From Martinezella lusitana (GTDB taxonomy: Bacteria; Pseudomonadota; Alphaproteobacteria; Rhizobiales; Rhizobiaceae), in assembly GCF_016901135.1 (NCBI RefSeq), contig NZ_JAFEVL010000075.1, forward strand, positions 310,001-374,000: a DNA stretch of 64,000 nt, read 5' to 3'. The notes under the pieces are model-generated. The model was not told where the DNA came from. It saw nothing but the letters and a program-made list of their open reading frames with translations, and did not search any database. Positions 9,143-18,796 of this stretch are shown piece by piece. A program made the translations under genes and the position numbers. The stretch's first letter is position 1; the number at the start of each line of letters is the position of its first letter.

Positions 9143-9640
9143 TCAATCGTGCGAATGGTGATCGTGCCCATGATCGTGATGATCGGCATGGCCATGCGAA
9201 TGGCCGCCATGGGAGTGGTAGGCGCCACGAGCGGGCTGGAAAGGCTCGCTGACCTCGGTAACCGTCGCGCCGAGCCCTTCGAGCATGGAGCGGATCACGT
9301 GATCGCGCAGAATGAGGATGCGTTCCTCCTCGATCTGCGCCGGGAGATGGCGATTGCCGAGATGCCAGGCGAGCTGGATCAGATGCCTGCGATCGCGCGG
9401 CCTGATTTCGAAAAGCTTTTCGTCCGCCGCGACGATCTCGATCAACTCGCCGTCCTCGCGCACCAAGAGGTCGCCATTGGCAAACAGGACCGGCTCCTTC
9501 AGGTCGAGCATGACCATGTCGCCGTTTTCGAGATGTAGCAGCTTGCGGCGCAGATGCCGAAGATCATGCGGCAGGACCACACGATCGATCGGATTGGAGG
9601 ACGGGGTGCCGGCCGGCAGATAGGAGGTAACATGTTGCAT
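9143..9640 (-). CDS. ureE: urease nickel metallochaperone UreE
   Basis: This 165-residue metallochaperone delivers nickel to the urease activation complex. It has an N-terminal peptide-binding domain (DRVVLPHDLRHLRRKL), a C-terminal metal-binding domain and a long His/Asp tail over the last 25 residues (HGHADHHDHGHDHHSHD). The tail is of the Klebsiella type, which stores several Ni ions, whereas some UreE proteins lack it. It is the first gene of the ureEFG set. It is separated from ureC by a terminator and a diguanylate cyclase gene, and it starts 80 bp after the cyclase stop. Confidence 0.96.
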   Translation of the reverse strand: MQHVTSYLPAGTPSSNPIDRVVLPHDLRHLRRKLLHLENGDMVMLDLKEPVLFANGDLLVREDGELIEIVAADEKLFEIRPRDRRHLIQLAWHLGNRHLPAQIEEERILILRDHVIRSMLEGLGATVTEVSEPFQPARGAYHSHGGHSHGHADHHDHGHDHHSHD

Positions 9641-9720
9641 GGCGGGTCCAATTTAAAGCTTTGTCAGACCATGCAAAATAGTCGCTTCCGGCGCAAGCGC
9701 CAATGCCGCTTTCGCAAGAC

Positions 9721-10581
9721 CTATATCCGTTGCGCGTAGCGCTGCGGTTCCACATGCTCCGTCGTGGCTTCACGCTCCTGTTCGGTTGCGCAACGATGCC
9801 AGACGTGGTTGAGCCGTTCGTATTCATGGATCACGCGGTTACGGCCAAGCGTCTTGGCGAGATAGAGCGCCTTGTCGGCTGCCGCATAGACGGCTTCCGA
9901 CTTGCGGTCCTTGCCGATATCGGCGATTCCCGCAGAAATGGTGATCTTCACCGAACCACCTTCGACGGCGATGGGATGATCGGCGATCTCAGCCTTGATG
10001 TTCTCGATGCGGGCAACGCGTTCGGCCATGTCGCCGCCATGAACGATGGCGCCGAATTCCTCGCCGCCGAGACGGGCGATCACGTCTTCGCCGGCAAAGA
10101 CATCCGCAAATATCTGCGATACGGCAACGATGACAGCATCGCCGGATGCATGTCCGAAGCGATCGTTGATCGTCTTGAATCGATCGACGTCGAAGATGAC
10201 AAGTGACGCACCCTCCTCGGCCTGATCCAATGCTTCGGTAAAGGCACGACGATTGAGCAAGCCGGACAGCATGTCGGTGCGGCTCAGCAGCTGGAACTCG
10301 GCGCGGGAGACGGCAAGCTTGTGAATGGAACAACCTGCCAGCACCGCCAGCGCGCCGGAAACGGTACCGCCGATGATCCATGCCAACAGGACACCGAGAC
10401 GCATCGCCTCCGAAATCGGCACTGGCAAGAGATCGAGCCACTGCAGCACGGGCAGCATTACAAGCATGATCATAAGTGACATGATGACGGCTGCAAAACT
10501 CATCTTTAGCGCGAAAATATAGATCGCACTCCGCTGCTGAAAATTACCGAGCTCGGCTTGCAGCGAAATCCATTGTCTCAT
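9721..10581 (-). CDS. membrane-bound GGDEF diguanylate cyclase
   Basis: This 286-residue protein is predicted to make cyclic di-GMP from GTP. Two hydrophobic segments (about residues 24-46 and 60-84) anchor it, and a GGDEF domain follows from about residue 98. The active-site motif is LGGEEF (172-176), and the metal/GTP motif FDVDRFKTIND is intact. The allosteric inhibitory RxxD motif, normally five residues before GGEEF, reads AGED, so the arginine is missing. The start at 10581 is chosen because GAGGAAGG precedes it; a start 30 bp upstream lacks such a site. It sits inside the urease cluster between ureC and ureE, after the ureC terminator. It has no sensory domain other than the membrane segments. 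Confidence 0.9.
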   Translation of the reverse strand: MRQWISLQAELGNFQQRSAIYIFALKMSFAAVIMSLMIMLVMLPVLQWLDLLPVPISEAMRLGVLLAWIIGGTVSGALAVLAGCSIHKLAVSRAEFQLLSRTDMLSGLLNRRAFTEALDQAEEGASLVIFDVDRFKTINDRFGHASGDAVIVAVSQIFADVFAGEDVIARLGGEEFGAIVHGGDMAERVARIENIKAEIADHPIAVEGGSVKITISAGIADIGKDRKSEAVYAAADKALYLAKTLGRNRVIHEYERLNHVWHRCATEQEREATTEHVEPQRYAQRI

Positions 10582-10789
10582 GCGATTCACCTTCCTCAGC
10601 CACCATTTCAATCATGTGAAATAGGGGTGAAGACGCTTCCAGGTCTTTAATGTAACGATTAAAATGCGTGGCATTTCCCAAGTTGTGAACAGTCAGAAAT
10701 GGCCGTCTGGCAAGTCTCTTTCGCAAGTCGAAAGGCGATGCGCAAAGTTGCCGCCACAAGCCTATGATAACGCAGCATTAACTGCGTAG

Positions 10790-10826
10790 AGCTGAAAAAG
10801 CCCCGGAAACCGGGGCTTTTTCAGCT
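10790..10826. terminator. strong bidirectional terminator after ureC
   Basis: A 17-bp perfect inverted repeat (core AAAAAGCCCCGG / CCGGGGCTTTTT) with a 3-nt loop lies 28 bp downstream of the ureC stop. T-runs form on both strands. It should separate transcription of ureDABC from the cyclase-ureEFG part. Confidence 0.92.
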
Positions 10827-10853
10827 GCCAATGATCGGCCGTCAGAAAACCTG

Positions 10854-12566
<1,713 letters not shown>

Positions 12567-12569
12567 GAA

Positions 12570-13214
12570 TCAGTCTCCTTGGGAGGCAGAGATAGGGTTC
12601 GTATCGGCGAGGCGCTTCAGGCGGCCCAGGGACACATAGCCGTCCACCAGCCGTTTCTCGGCGGCGAAGGGATGGCCGTCCCAGCCCGTATGGCTGAAGC
12701 CGGTAATGGCGATGTCGTCGTCGGGGTGGCGCAAGAGCACATCGGCGATCACGATCATGCCGCTGCTCGGCACCACATAGGCGCGGGGCTCATAGGCCGC
12801 GAGCGCCGCATCGACACCGTCGTGAACGGACTGGTCGATCACGACATGACGCTTGCCCGTCGCATGGCAGAAGGCGGTGAATTGATCGGTATAATCGTCG
12901 CAGAAATCATCGAGTTCCGGATGCGACAGCGCCAGTGGCGCACGCAGGGCAGCGAATTTACTGGGATCGCGCACGCTCCAGATTTCGGACGCTGACGAAA
13001 CGGCAGGGCTCTTGCGCCATTCGGCCGAGCCGAGCATGGCACGCGCCGGCCGGCCGGTATTGCAGACCGCGACGACATCGGTCCGGCTGCCGCCGGCACC
13101 CATGGAGCGGCAATCGTTGAAACGCACGACCAGGTCGGCGGCGTCGATCTCTTTCGCCAACCCTTCCGCAATCTCGCCGTTGCCGACGATCATGATCGTG
13201 CGCTTCGCGCTCAC
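12570..13214 (-). CDS. 'urease operon accessory protein', sialyltransferase-motif-like
   Basis: This 214-residue protein of unknown biochemical role appears in rhizobial urease operons. The GTG at 13214 is chosen because it overlaps the upstream stop as GTGA. The N-terminus (IMIVGNGEIAEGLAKEIDAA, then DLVVRFNDC) resembles the first sialylmotif of GT29-type sialyltransferases, which reads as VVGN..G..IDs.D.VvRfN. A C-terminal segment reads PSSGMIVIADVLLRHPDDDI, followed by ITGFSHTGW. This resemblance was seen by eye and suggests a nucleotide-sugar-binding fold; it is not proof of activity. None of the known urease maturation steps needs it. It lies between the LprI-like gene and ureC with tight spacing, so it is co-transcribed with them. 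Confidence 0.75.
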   Translation of the reverse strand: MSAKRTIMIVGNGEIAEGLAKEIDAADLVVRFNDCRSMGAGGSRTDVVAVCNTGRPARAMLGSAEWRKSPAVSSASEIWSVRDPSKFAALRAPLALSHPELDDFCDDYTDQFTAFCHATGKRHVVIDQSVHDGVDAALAAYEPRAYVVPSSGMIVIADVLLRHPDDDIAITGFSHTGWDGHPFAAEKRLVDGYVSLGRLKRLADTNPISASQGD

Positions 13215-13648
13215 TGCGCGCCCTCCGATCCATCCGCCAGCACCTTCAGCTCCTTGGTCCGCTGCTGCGTCAATGTCGCCTTGCAACCGGAAACGAGCAG
13301 CGGCTCCATCGTTCCGCCCCGGGCTTCGAAACCTTCCGCCTCGCATTGGCTGTCACGGAAATCGATCCAGGCGCGCTGTGCCTTCACCAATGCCTTTTCC
13401 GCGCCCTTGAGATCGGCGTCGAGGTCGGCATCTATCGCGACCATAGCGGTACGGGTCTTCTTGTATTGCTCGTTCAGCGCCTTGTCGGCCCTCTGAAAAT
13501 CGAGGGCGGCGCAGGTGTTCATATCCGTCTGCGTCTGGGCATTCTTGCAATCGATTTTCGGTTGATCCGCGTCGCTTTGCGCAAGCGCCTGACCGCAGAT
13601 CAAAACCGCCGCAACAAACGGACCGAATGCAATCAATTTCAAAGACAT
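13211..13648 (-). CDS. secreted LprI/DUF1311-like protein
   Basis: This 145-residue exported protein has a signal peptide at residues 1-23 (LIAFGPFVAAVLICGQALAQ). The mature part shows the DUF1311/LprI pattern: CKNAQTQTDMNTCAALDFQ, then ADKALNEQYKK, and two later cysteines. The four cysteines probably form disulfides in the periplasm. LprI of Mycobacterium is a lysozyme inhibitor, but whether members of this family outside that group share the activity is open. Its place between ureB and the accessory-protein gene is a common rhizobial arrangement; no role in urease function is known to me. Confidence 0.8.
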   Translation of the reverse strand: MSLKLIAFGPFVAAVLICGQALAQSDADQPKIDCKNAQTQTDMNTCAALDFQRADKALNEQYKKTRTAMVAIDADLDADLKGAEKALVKAQRAWIDFRDSQCEAEGFEARGGTMEPLLVSGCKATLTQQRTKELKVLADGSEGAQ

Positions 13649-13666
13649 GTCGCTCCCCCCGCGAGC

Positions 13667-13972
13667 TTAGAGCTTGCCCATGACCTGCTGGCGGAAGCCG
13701 TAGACTTCCCGCTTGCCGGAAAGTGGGATGAGCGTCACCGAGCGCGTTTGGCCAGGCTCGAAACGCACGGCGGTGCCGGCGGGAATATCCAGCCGCATGC
13801 CCCTCGCCTTGTCACGATCAAAGGACAGGCCGCCGTTCGTTTCGGCAAAATGATAGTGGCTGCCGACCTGCACCGGCCTGTCGCCGGTATTGGAAACCTC
13901 CAGCGTCACTGTGGGTGCACCGACGTTGAGTTCGATATCGCCGCTTGCGGCAATGATTTCGCCTGGGATCAT
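13667..13972 (-). CDS. ureB: urease beta subunit UreB
   Basis: This 101-residue structural subunit of urease packs with UreA and UreC in the (ABC)3 enzyme. The protein starts MIPGEIIAASGDIELN at 13972, where AAGGAGAG is well placed. The family core follows: VQVGSHYHFAETN, then DIPAGTAVRFEPGQTR. An in-frame start farther upstream would add a non-homologous tail. It lies between the DUF1272 gene and the LprI-like gene. Confidence 0.97.
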   Translation of the reverse strand: MIPGEIIAASGDIELNVGAPTVTLEVSNTGDRPVQVGSHYHFAETNGGLSFDRDKARGMRLDIPAGTAVRFEPGQTRSVTLIPLSGKREVYGFRQQVMGKL

Positions 13973-13983
13973 GGTCTCTCTCC

Positions 13984-14238
13984 TTATGCAGCCCGGACGG
14001 GCGCACATCCCTCAGTTTTCAGAACGCGTTTGGTCGACGCAGGGTATTTGGCGAGCAGCGCCGCCGGGCGAATGGGACGCGGGACGAATTCGCCACCGCA
14101 ATTCGGGCAGATGCCGCCGAGAACATTACCGACGCAATTAACGCAGAACGTGCACTCGAAAGTACAGATCATTGCCGCGCGGCTTTCCGGCGGTAGATCT
14201 CTGTCGCAGCATTCGCAATTGGGTCTGAGTTCCAGCAT
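13984..14238 (-). CDS. DUF1272 cysteine-rich small protein
   Basis: This 84-residue protein is a probable zinc-binding domain. Cysteines are arranged as CECCDRDLP, CTFECTFCVNC and CPNC, giving several CxxC pairs typical of DUF1272 (a small zinc-ribbon-like family). The function is unknown. It is inserted between ureA and ureB with gaps of 7 and 11 bp, so it must be translated from the urease mRNA. A role in nickel or zinc handling during urease assembly is a guess from position only. Confidence 0.88.
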   Translation of the reverse strand: MLELRPNCECCDRDLPPESRAAMICTFECTFCVNCVGNVLGGICPNCGGEFVPRPIRPAALLAKYPASTKRVLKTEGCAPVRAA

Positions 14239-14245
14239 CGCAACC

Positions 14246-14548
14246 TCACCGGATTGGTTCGTGCACGGTCACCAGCTTGGTTCCGTCCGGAAACGTCGCC
14301 TCAACCTGTACGTCATGGATCATCTCAGCAATGCCCTCCATCACCTGATCGCGGGTGATGACGTGGGCGCCGGCCTCCATCAGCTCGGCAACCGGACGGC
14401 CATCCCGCGCACCCTCGACCACGAAGTCGGTGATCAGTGCGATGGCCTCGGGGTGATTGAGCTTGACGCCGCGCTCCAATCGCCGCCGCGCCACCATTGC
14501 CGCCATGGAAATCAGCAGCTTGTCTTTTTCTCTCGGAGTGAGGTTCAT
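14246..14548 (-). CDS. ureA: urease gamma subunit UreA
   Basis: This 100-residue structural subunit of urease has the canonical start MNLTPREKDKLLISMAAMVA, the conserved LNHPEAIALITDF and the C-terminal VQVEATFPDGTKLVTVHEPI. Length and sequence are typical. It starts 31 bp after the ureD stop and is the first structural gene of the urease cluster. Confidence 0.98.
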   Translation of the reverse strand: MNLTPREKDKLLISMAAMVARRRLERGVKLNHPEAIALITDFVVEGARDGRPVAELMEAGAHVITRDQVMEGIAEMIHDVQVEATFPDGTKLVTVHEPIR

Positions 14549-14579
14549 CGCCTACCTATGTAATTGCTGTTTTCTCGGA

Positions 14580-15401
14580 CTACAGGTTCCAGACTTTCGG
14601 CACAGGCGCTCCATTGCGCAAGGCGGAAATGATCGGGATCAGGATTTTTCTGAGCGCGAAACCATCGGAGGCCGCAAGCCGCACCACGAGCTTGTCTCTC
14701 CAGTGGCTGACGCCTCCCATATGGCTTTCGACGAGCGGCCTGACCTGGTGCAGATAGGTTTCCGCCAGCGGCCCGGCATAAAGCAGTGTCGCAAAGGCGA
14801 CCTGGCCGCTGAGCACGGCATTCTCGGCCGTCAAAGCCGCGATATCGCCATCAAGCCGCAGTTCCTCGGCATGAATCAGGCGCCCATTGCGGCGGATGCG
14901 CCAGCGATCGTGGAACAGCCCTTGCGCCATCGTCTCGCCCATGGCCTTCCGCCCGAGCAGGATCGCCTCGACGGCGAGAAATTCGGCTGTTTCGTCAAGC
15001 TCGACATCCAGCTTGCGCGAAAGCGAGGCTCGGTCGAACAGAATGGTTTCCTGCGGTAGCCAATCGACACGCGCGTCGGCACCGACCCTGATCGATGTCT
15101 CCACCACGGCGGTATCGGCCGAAGCCTTGTAGATTTTCTCGCAGGCCTGGGTGGTCACGTCGATGCGCGTGCCCAGCCCGGCAACGACGCTCCAATCCAT
15201 GCGGTCACCGCCGGTAAGACCACCGGCCGTATTGATGATAACCGCTTCCATGGAACTGTCGAAGGTCTCGGGCAGCCGGATCTTCGCCGCCCCTTCCTGG
15301 AACAGCTCAGCAAGACGCGTGCGACCGCCAAGCGACTTGGCCGCCAGATGGCCGCGACCCCGCGCCCTCTGCGGTCTTGTGCTCGCCGCTGCCATTGCCA
15401 T
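14580..15401 (-). CDS. ureD: urease accessory protein UreD
   Basis: This 273-residue scaffold protein binds the apo-urease trimer and recruits UreF and UreG for nickel insertion. Conserved stretches are IINTAGGLTGGDRMDW, TQACEKIYKA and WLPQETILFDRASLSRKLDV. The ATG at 15401 is chosen because GGAGA lies upstream at good spacing; the ATG 30 bp earlier has no comparable site. It is 165 bp downstream of urtE, so ureDABC may have its own promoter or be read through from the urt genes. Confidence 0.95.
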   Translation of the reverse strand: MAMAAASTRPQRARGRGHLAAKSLGGRTRLAELFQEGAAKIRLPETFDSSMEAVIINTAGGLTGGDRMDWSVVAGLGTRIDVTTQACEKIYKASADTAVVETSIRVGADARVDWLPQETILFDRASLSRKLDVELDETAEFLAVEAILLGRKAMGETMAQGLFHDRWRIRRNGRLIHAEELRLDGDIAALTAENAVLSGQVAFATLLYAGPLAETYLHQVRPLVESHMGGVSHWRDKLVVRLAASDGFALRKILIPIISALRNGAPVPKVWNL

Positions 15402-15566
15402 TCCGTCTCTCCGCTCAACACACCATGCCAATGCCTAGGCATTGAAACCCGGCAGGAAATAAAGGCAAGCAATTTCTGTGCCTTATGCAATCGCCTGCAA
15501 TGGCGATCTGCAATAGGCTGCGTCAGCTGCATTTTTCGCCAGACGCCGAAAAGAAAGGCATTCGCC

Positions 15567-16262
15567 TCAGACGGTCAGATGTCTACGGGCTTCCGGCGTA
15601 TCCAGCGACTCCGCCAGGCCCTCATGCACGATCTCGCCGCGATCCATGATGTAGACGTAATCGGCAAGCTCGCGGCAGAAATCGAGATATTGCTCGACCA
15701 GCAGGATCGCCATGCCGGTGGAATCCCTGAGATAGCGGATCGCCCGGCCGATATCCTTGATGATCGAGGGCTGAATGCCCTCCGTCGGTTCGTCCAGCAC
15801 CAATATTTTCGGCCGCGTCACCATGGCCCGCCCGATCGCCAATTGCTGCTGCTGCCCGCCGGAAAGATCGCCGCCCCGTCGCGACAGCATGGATTTCAGC
15901 ACCGGAAACAGGCTGTAGATGTCATCGGGGATATTGCGGTCGCGGCGAGAGAGCGGCGCATAGCCGGTCTCCAGGTTTTCCTTCACGGTCAACAGAGGAA
16001 AGATCTCACGGCCCTGCGGCACATAGCCGATGCCCTGCCTGGCGCGGGTAAAGGGCGCCATGCCGTTCAGCGTCACGCCGTTAAAAGCGACCGTGCCCGC
16101 CGATAGCGCATGCTGGCCGGTGACGGCTCGCAACAGCGAACTCTTGCCGACGCCGTTGCGCCCGAGCACACAGGTGATCTTGCCCATCTCGGCCTTGACG
16201 GAGATGCCGCGCAGCGCCTGTGCGGCGCCATAATGCAGATTTGCGTTTTCGACTGTCAGCAT
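15567..16262 (-). CDS. urtE: urea ABC transporter ATPase UrtE
   Basis: This 231-residue cytoplasmic ATPase is of the LivF type. The Walker A motif is GRNGVGKSS at residues 34-42, the ABC signature is LSGGQQQQLAIGRA, and Walker B is ILVLDEPTEGIQPSI. The length and the phrase IDEPTEGIQPSI-like, together with the position at the end of a urt operon next to ureD, support UrtE over an amino-acid-specific LivF. An unknown gene separates it from urtD by 15 bp. Confidence 0.94.
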   Translation of the reverse strand: MLTVENANLHYGAAQALRGISVKAEMGKITCVLGRNGVGKSSLLRAVTGQHALSAGTVAFNGVTLNGMAPFTRARQGIGYVPQGREIFPLLTVKENLETGYAPLSRRDRNIPDDIYSLFPVLKSMLSRRGGDLSGGQQQQLAIGRAMVTRPKILVLDEPTEGIQPSIIKDIGRAIRYLRDSTGMAILLVEQYLDFCRELADYVYIMDRGEIVHEGLAESLDTPEARRHLTV

Positions 16263-16277
16263 GAACTCACCACCCTC

Positions 16278-16796
16278 TCAATTCAACAGGCTACGCCTCA
16301 GAGTTTGAAGCGTCTTTGACTGCTCGGCCGTTGGTTCTCCGCCGACAGCTGAAACCTGTTCGGCAATGCCGATCAACTCGCTGCGCTCATCGGTCGTCAG
16401 TGCGTTGAACCATAAATCGCGGAAGCGTCGGATCGGATCCTCGATATTGATCACGCCCTTCGCGGCCCAATCGCCGAAGATGATGACCTCGTCCATGTCC
16501 TTTGCCGCGATGATACCGCTCATTCGTGAGCGGATCACATTCCTGGCCGCGTCAACAAACATCGGCTTCTCGTTGGCGAGACATGAGAAAAAGGCAACCG
16601 CAGCGATCGCCGGATCCTTGATTGATGCAAGGGGAGCGGCTTCGGCGCGCTTGCGGAATTGCCGACGCTTAAAGGCCCCGCGCATCCGCTCAACGCTATC
16701 GATGATTTCACTGCCTGCTTCTCGCACCATCTTCAACCGCCAGTACCAAACCGCCGCGCCGACGATGGCCGCGACAAGAACCCCCAAAATAGGCAT
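16278..16796 (-). CDS. unknown single-pass membrane protein inside the urt operon
   Basis: This 172-residue protein is unrecognised. Residues 2-18 (PILGVLVAAIVGAAVWY) form one transmembrane anchor, followed by a basic stretch (KRRQFRKRAEA) that would lie in the cytoplasm, then a helical acidic/hydrophobic domain containing DPAIAAVAFFSCLANEKPMF and KDMDEVIIFGDWAAKGVIN. The helical pattern faintly recalls TerB-like domains, but I cannot support that. It lies between urtD (80 bp gap) and urtE (15 bp gap), which interrupts the normally contiguous pair and suggests a role tied to the urea transporter or simple hitch-hiking. A GGGGAT sits before the ATG. Confidence 0.7.
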   Translation of the reverse strand: MPILGVLVAAIVGAAVWYWRLKMVREAGSEIIDSVERMRGAFKRRQFRKRAEAAPLASIKDPAIAAVAFFSCLANEKPMFVDAARNVIRSRMSGIIAAKDMDEVIIFGDWAAKGVINIEDPIRRFRDLWFNALTTDERSELIGIAEQVSAVGGEPTAEQSKTLQTLRRSLLN

Positions 16797-16876
16797 TGCG
16801 TTATCCCCATACTGCTGGAATCGAATATACTTTCGATCATTTTGGCAGCACCGTTATAAACGCGCAAATTGCATTG

Positions 16877-17632
16877 TCATCGCCCCAGATAATTCTCGAT
16901 CACCTTCGGATCGCTACTGACGAAATCGATCGAACCTTCGGCCAGCACCGAGCCTTCCGCCAGGCACGTCACCTTGACGCCGAGGTCGCGGATGAAGCCC
17001 ATATCGTGCTCGACCACCACGACCGAGCGCGTCTTGGCGATCTCCTTCAGCAACACTGCCGTCTCCGCCGTCTCTGCATCCGTCATGCCGGCAACGGGCT
17101 CGTCGACCAAGAGCAGCTTCGGCTCCTGGGCGAGCAGCATGCCGATCTCCAGCCACTGTTTCTGCCCATGCGAGAGATTGGCCGCCAGCTCGTCCCGGCG
17201 ATGCGACAGACGCACCGTCTCGAGGATTTCGTCGATGCGGTCGCGATCGGTCGGCGTCAGGCGATAGAACAGCGTCGCGAAGACGCCGCGATTGCGGTTG
17301 AGCGCCAGTTCGAGATTGTCCCAGACGGTATGGCTTTCGAAGACGGTCGGCTTCTGGAATTTCCGGCCGATGCCGAGCTGGGCGATATCGGCCTCGTCCC
17401 TCTTGGTGAGGTCGATCTGGCCATTGAAGAACACCTCGCCCTCGTCGGGCCGCGTCTTGCCGGTGATGATATCCATCATCGTGGTCTTGCCGGCGCCGTT
17501 CGGGCCGATGATGGCGCGAAGCTCCCCCGGCTCGATGACGATCGACAGCGAATTCAGCGCCTTGAAGCCGTCGAAGGAGACCGAGACGTTGTTGAGATAG
17601 AGCATGCTGTTGGGCTTGATATCCGGGATCAT
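16877..17632 (-). CDS. urtD: urea ABC transporter ATPase UrtD
   Basis: This 251-residue cytoplasmic ATPase is of the LivG type. It has Walker A GPNGAGKTT, signature LSHGQKQWLEIGMLL and Walker B LLLVDEPVAGMTDAE. The LSHGQKQWLEIGM version of the signature is characteristic of UrtD rather than LivG, which usually has LSYG. It starts 3 bp after the urtC stop. A second ATG 27 bp inside the gene (before LYLNNVSVSF) is a possible alternative start. Confidence 0.95.
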   Translation of the reverse strand: MIPDIKPNSMLYLNNVSVSFDGFKALNSLSIVIEPGELRAIIGPNGAGKTTMMDIITGKTRPDEGEVFFNGQIDLTKRDEADIAQLGIGRKFQKPTVFESHTVWDNLELALNRNRGVFATLFYRLTPTDRDRIDEILETVRLSHRRDELAANLSHGQKQWLEIGMLLAQEPKLLLVDEPVAGMTDAETAETAVLLKEIAKTRSVVVVEHDMGFIRDLGVKVTCLAEGSVLAEGSIDFVSSDPKVIENYLGR

Positions 17633-17635
17633 GGC

Positions 17636-18796
17636 TCACTCCGCCGCCTGAATCGTCTTGCTGGCATCATCTTCCTCGGCCTTGGGCTTCGGGCTGACCG
17701 GCTTGCGGCCGCTGCCGATATATTGCGCCGCCGTCCCGACGATACCCTTGGGCAGCAACAGCGTCACCGCGACGAACAGGCCGCCGAGCGCGAACAGCCA
17801 GAAACTGGGGAACAGGCCGGTGAAAACAGTCTTGCCGCCGTTGACGAGGATGGCGCCGATGATCGGGCCGATCAGCGTTGCCCGGCCGCCGACCGCCGTC
17901 CAGATGACCACTTCGATGGAGTTGGCGGGAGCGAATTCGCCAGGGTTGATGATGCCGATCTGCGGCACATAGAGCGCACCGGCAACACCCGCCATCATCG
18001 CCGATACGACGAAGACGAAGAGCTTCACATGCTCGACGCGGTAGCCGAGGAAGCGCGTGCGGCTTTCCGCGTCGCGCACGCCGACCAGCACCTTACCGAA
18101 CTTCGACCGCACGATGGCCGAGGACAGCATCAGCGCCAGCGCCAGGATCAGCGCTGTGATGGCGAAGAGCACGGCGCGCGTGCCATCAGCCTGGATGTTG
18201 AAGCCGAGGATATCCTTGAAATCGGTCAGGCCGTTATTGCCGCCGAAGCCCATATCGTTGCGGAAGAAGGCAAGCAGCAGGGCATAGGTCATCGCCTGGG
18301 TGATGATCGACAGATAGACGCCATTGACGCGTGAGCGGAAGGCGAACCAGCCGAAGATGAAGGCAAGCAGGCCGGGCGCGACGAGGACCATGATCATCGC
18401 GAACCAGAAATGATCGAAGCCGTACCAGAACCATGGCAGCTCCTTCCAGTTCAGGAACACCATGAAGTCAGGCAGAATGGGATTGCCATAGGTGCCGCGC
18501 GAGCCGATCTGCCGCATCAGATACATGCCCATCGCATAGCCGCCGAGCGCGAAGAAAGCGCCGTGGCCGAGCGAGAGAATGCCGCAATAGCCCCAGACGA
18601 GGTCGAGCGCCAAGGCGAGCAGCGCATAGGTCAGATACTTGCCGAACAGCGACATCAGGTAGGTCGGCACATGCAGCGCGCTGGTCTCCGGCAACAACAG
18701 GTTCGACAGCGGCACGAGGAAGGCGACGGCGATCAATATCGCGATGGCGATGCTGATGCGGCGGTCGAGCGAGCGAAGGATGAAGGCCGTAATCAT
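17636..18796 (-). CDS. urtC: urea ABC transporter permease UrtC
   Basis: This 386-residue inner-membrane permease is of the LivM type, with about ten hydrophobic segments. Conserved stretches include DLVWGYCGILSLGHGAFFALGGYAMGM (read in two parts: DLVWGYCGILSLGHG, then AFFALGGYAMGM), RSKFGKVLVGVRDAESRTRF and VIWTAVGGRATLIGPIIGA. Its start overlaps the urtB stop by 4 bp (ATGA). The C-terminus ends in a charged Pro/Lys/Glu tail (PKPKAEEDDASKTIQ). Confidence 0.95.
   Translation of the reverse strand: MITAFILRSLDRRISIAIAILIAVAFLVPLSNLLLPETSALHVPTYLMSLFGKYLTYALLALALDLVWGYCGILSLGHGAFFALGGYAMGMYLMRQIGSRGTYGNPILPDFMVFLNWKELPWFWYGFDHFWFAMIMVLVAPGLLAFIFGWFAFRSRVNGVYLSIITQAMTYALLLAFFRNDMGFGGNNGLTDFKDILGFNIQADGTRAVLFAITALILALALMLSSAIVRSKFGKVLVGVRDAESRTRFLGYRVEHVKLFVFVVSAMMAGVAGALYVPQIGIINPGEFAPANSIEVVIWTAVGGRATLIGPIIGAILVNGGKTVFTGLFPSFWLFALGGLFVAVTLLLPKGIVGTAAQYIGSGRKPVSPKPKAEEDDASKTIQAAE

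Noticed and set aside
16796..18334. A 512-codon open frame on the plus strand opposite urtC and urtD
   Set aside because: This is a shadow of two clear ABC transporter genes; the product is low-complexity and has no domain.
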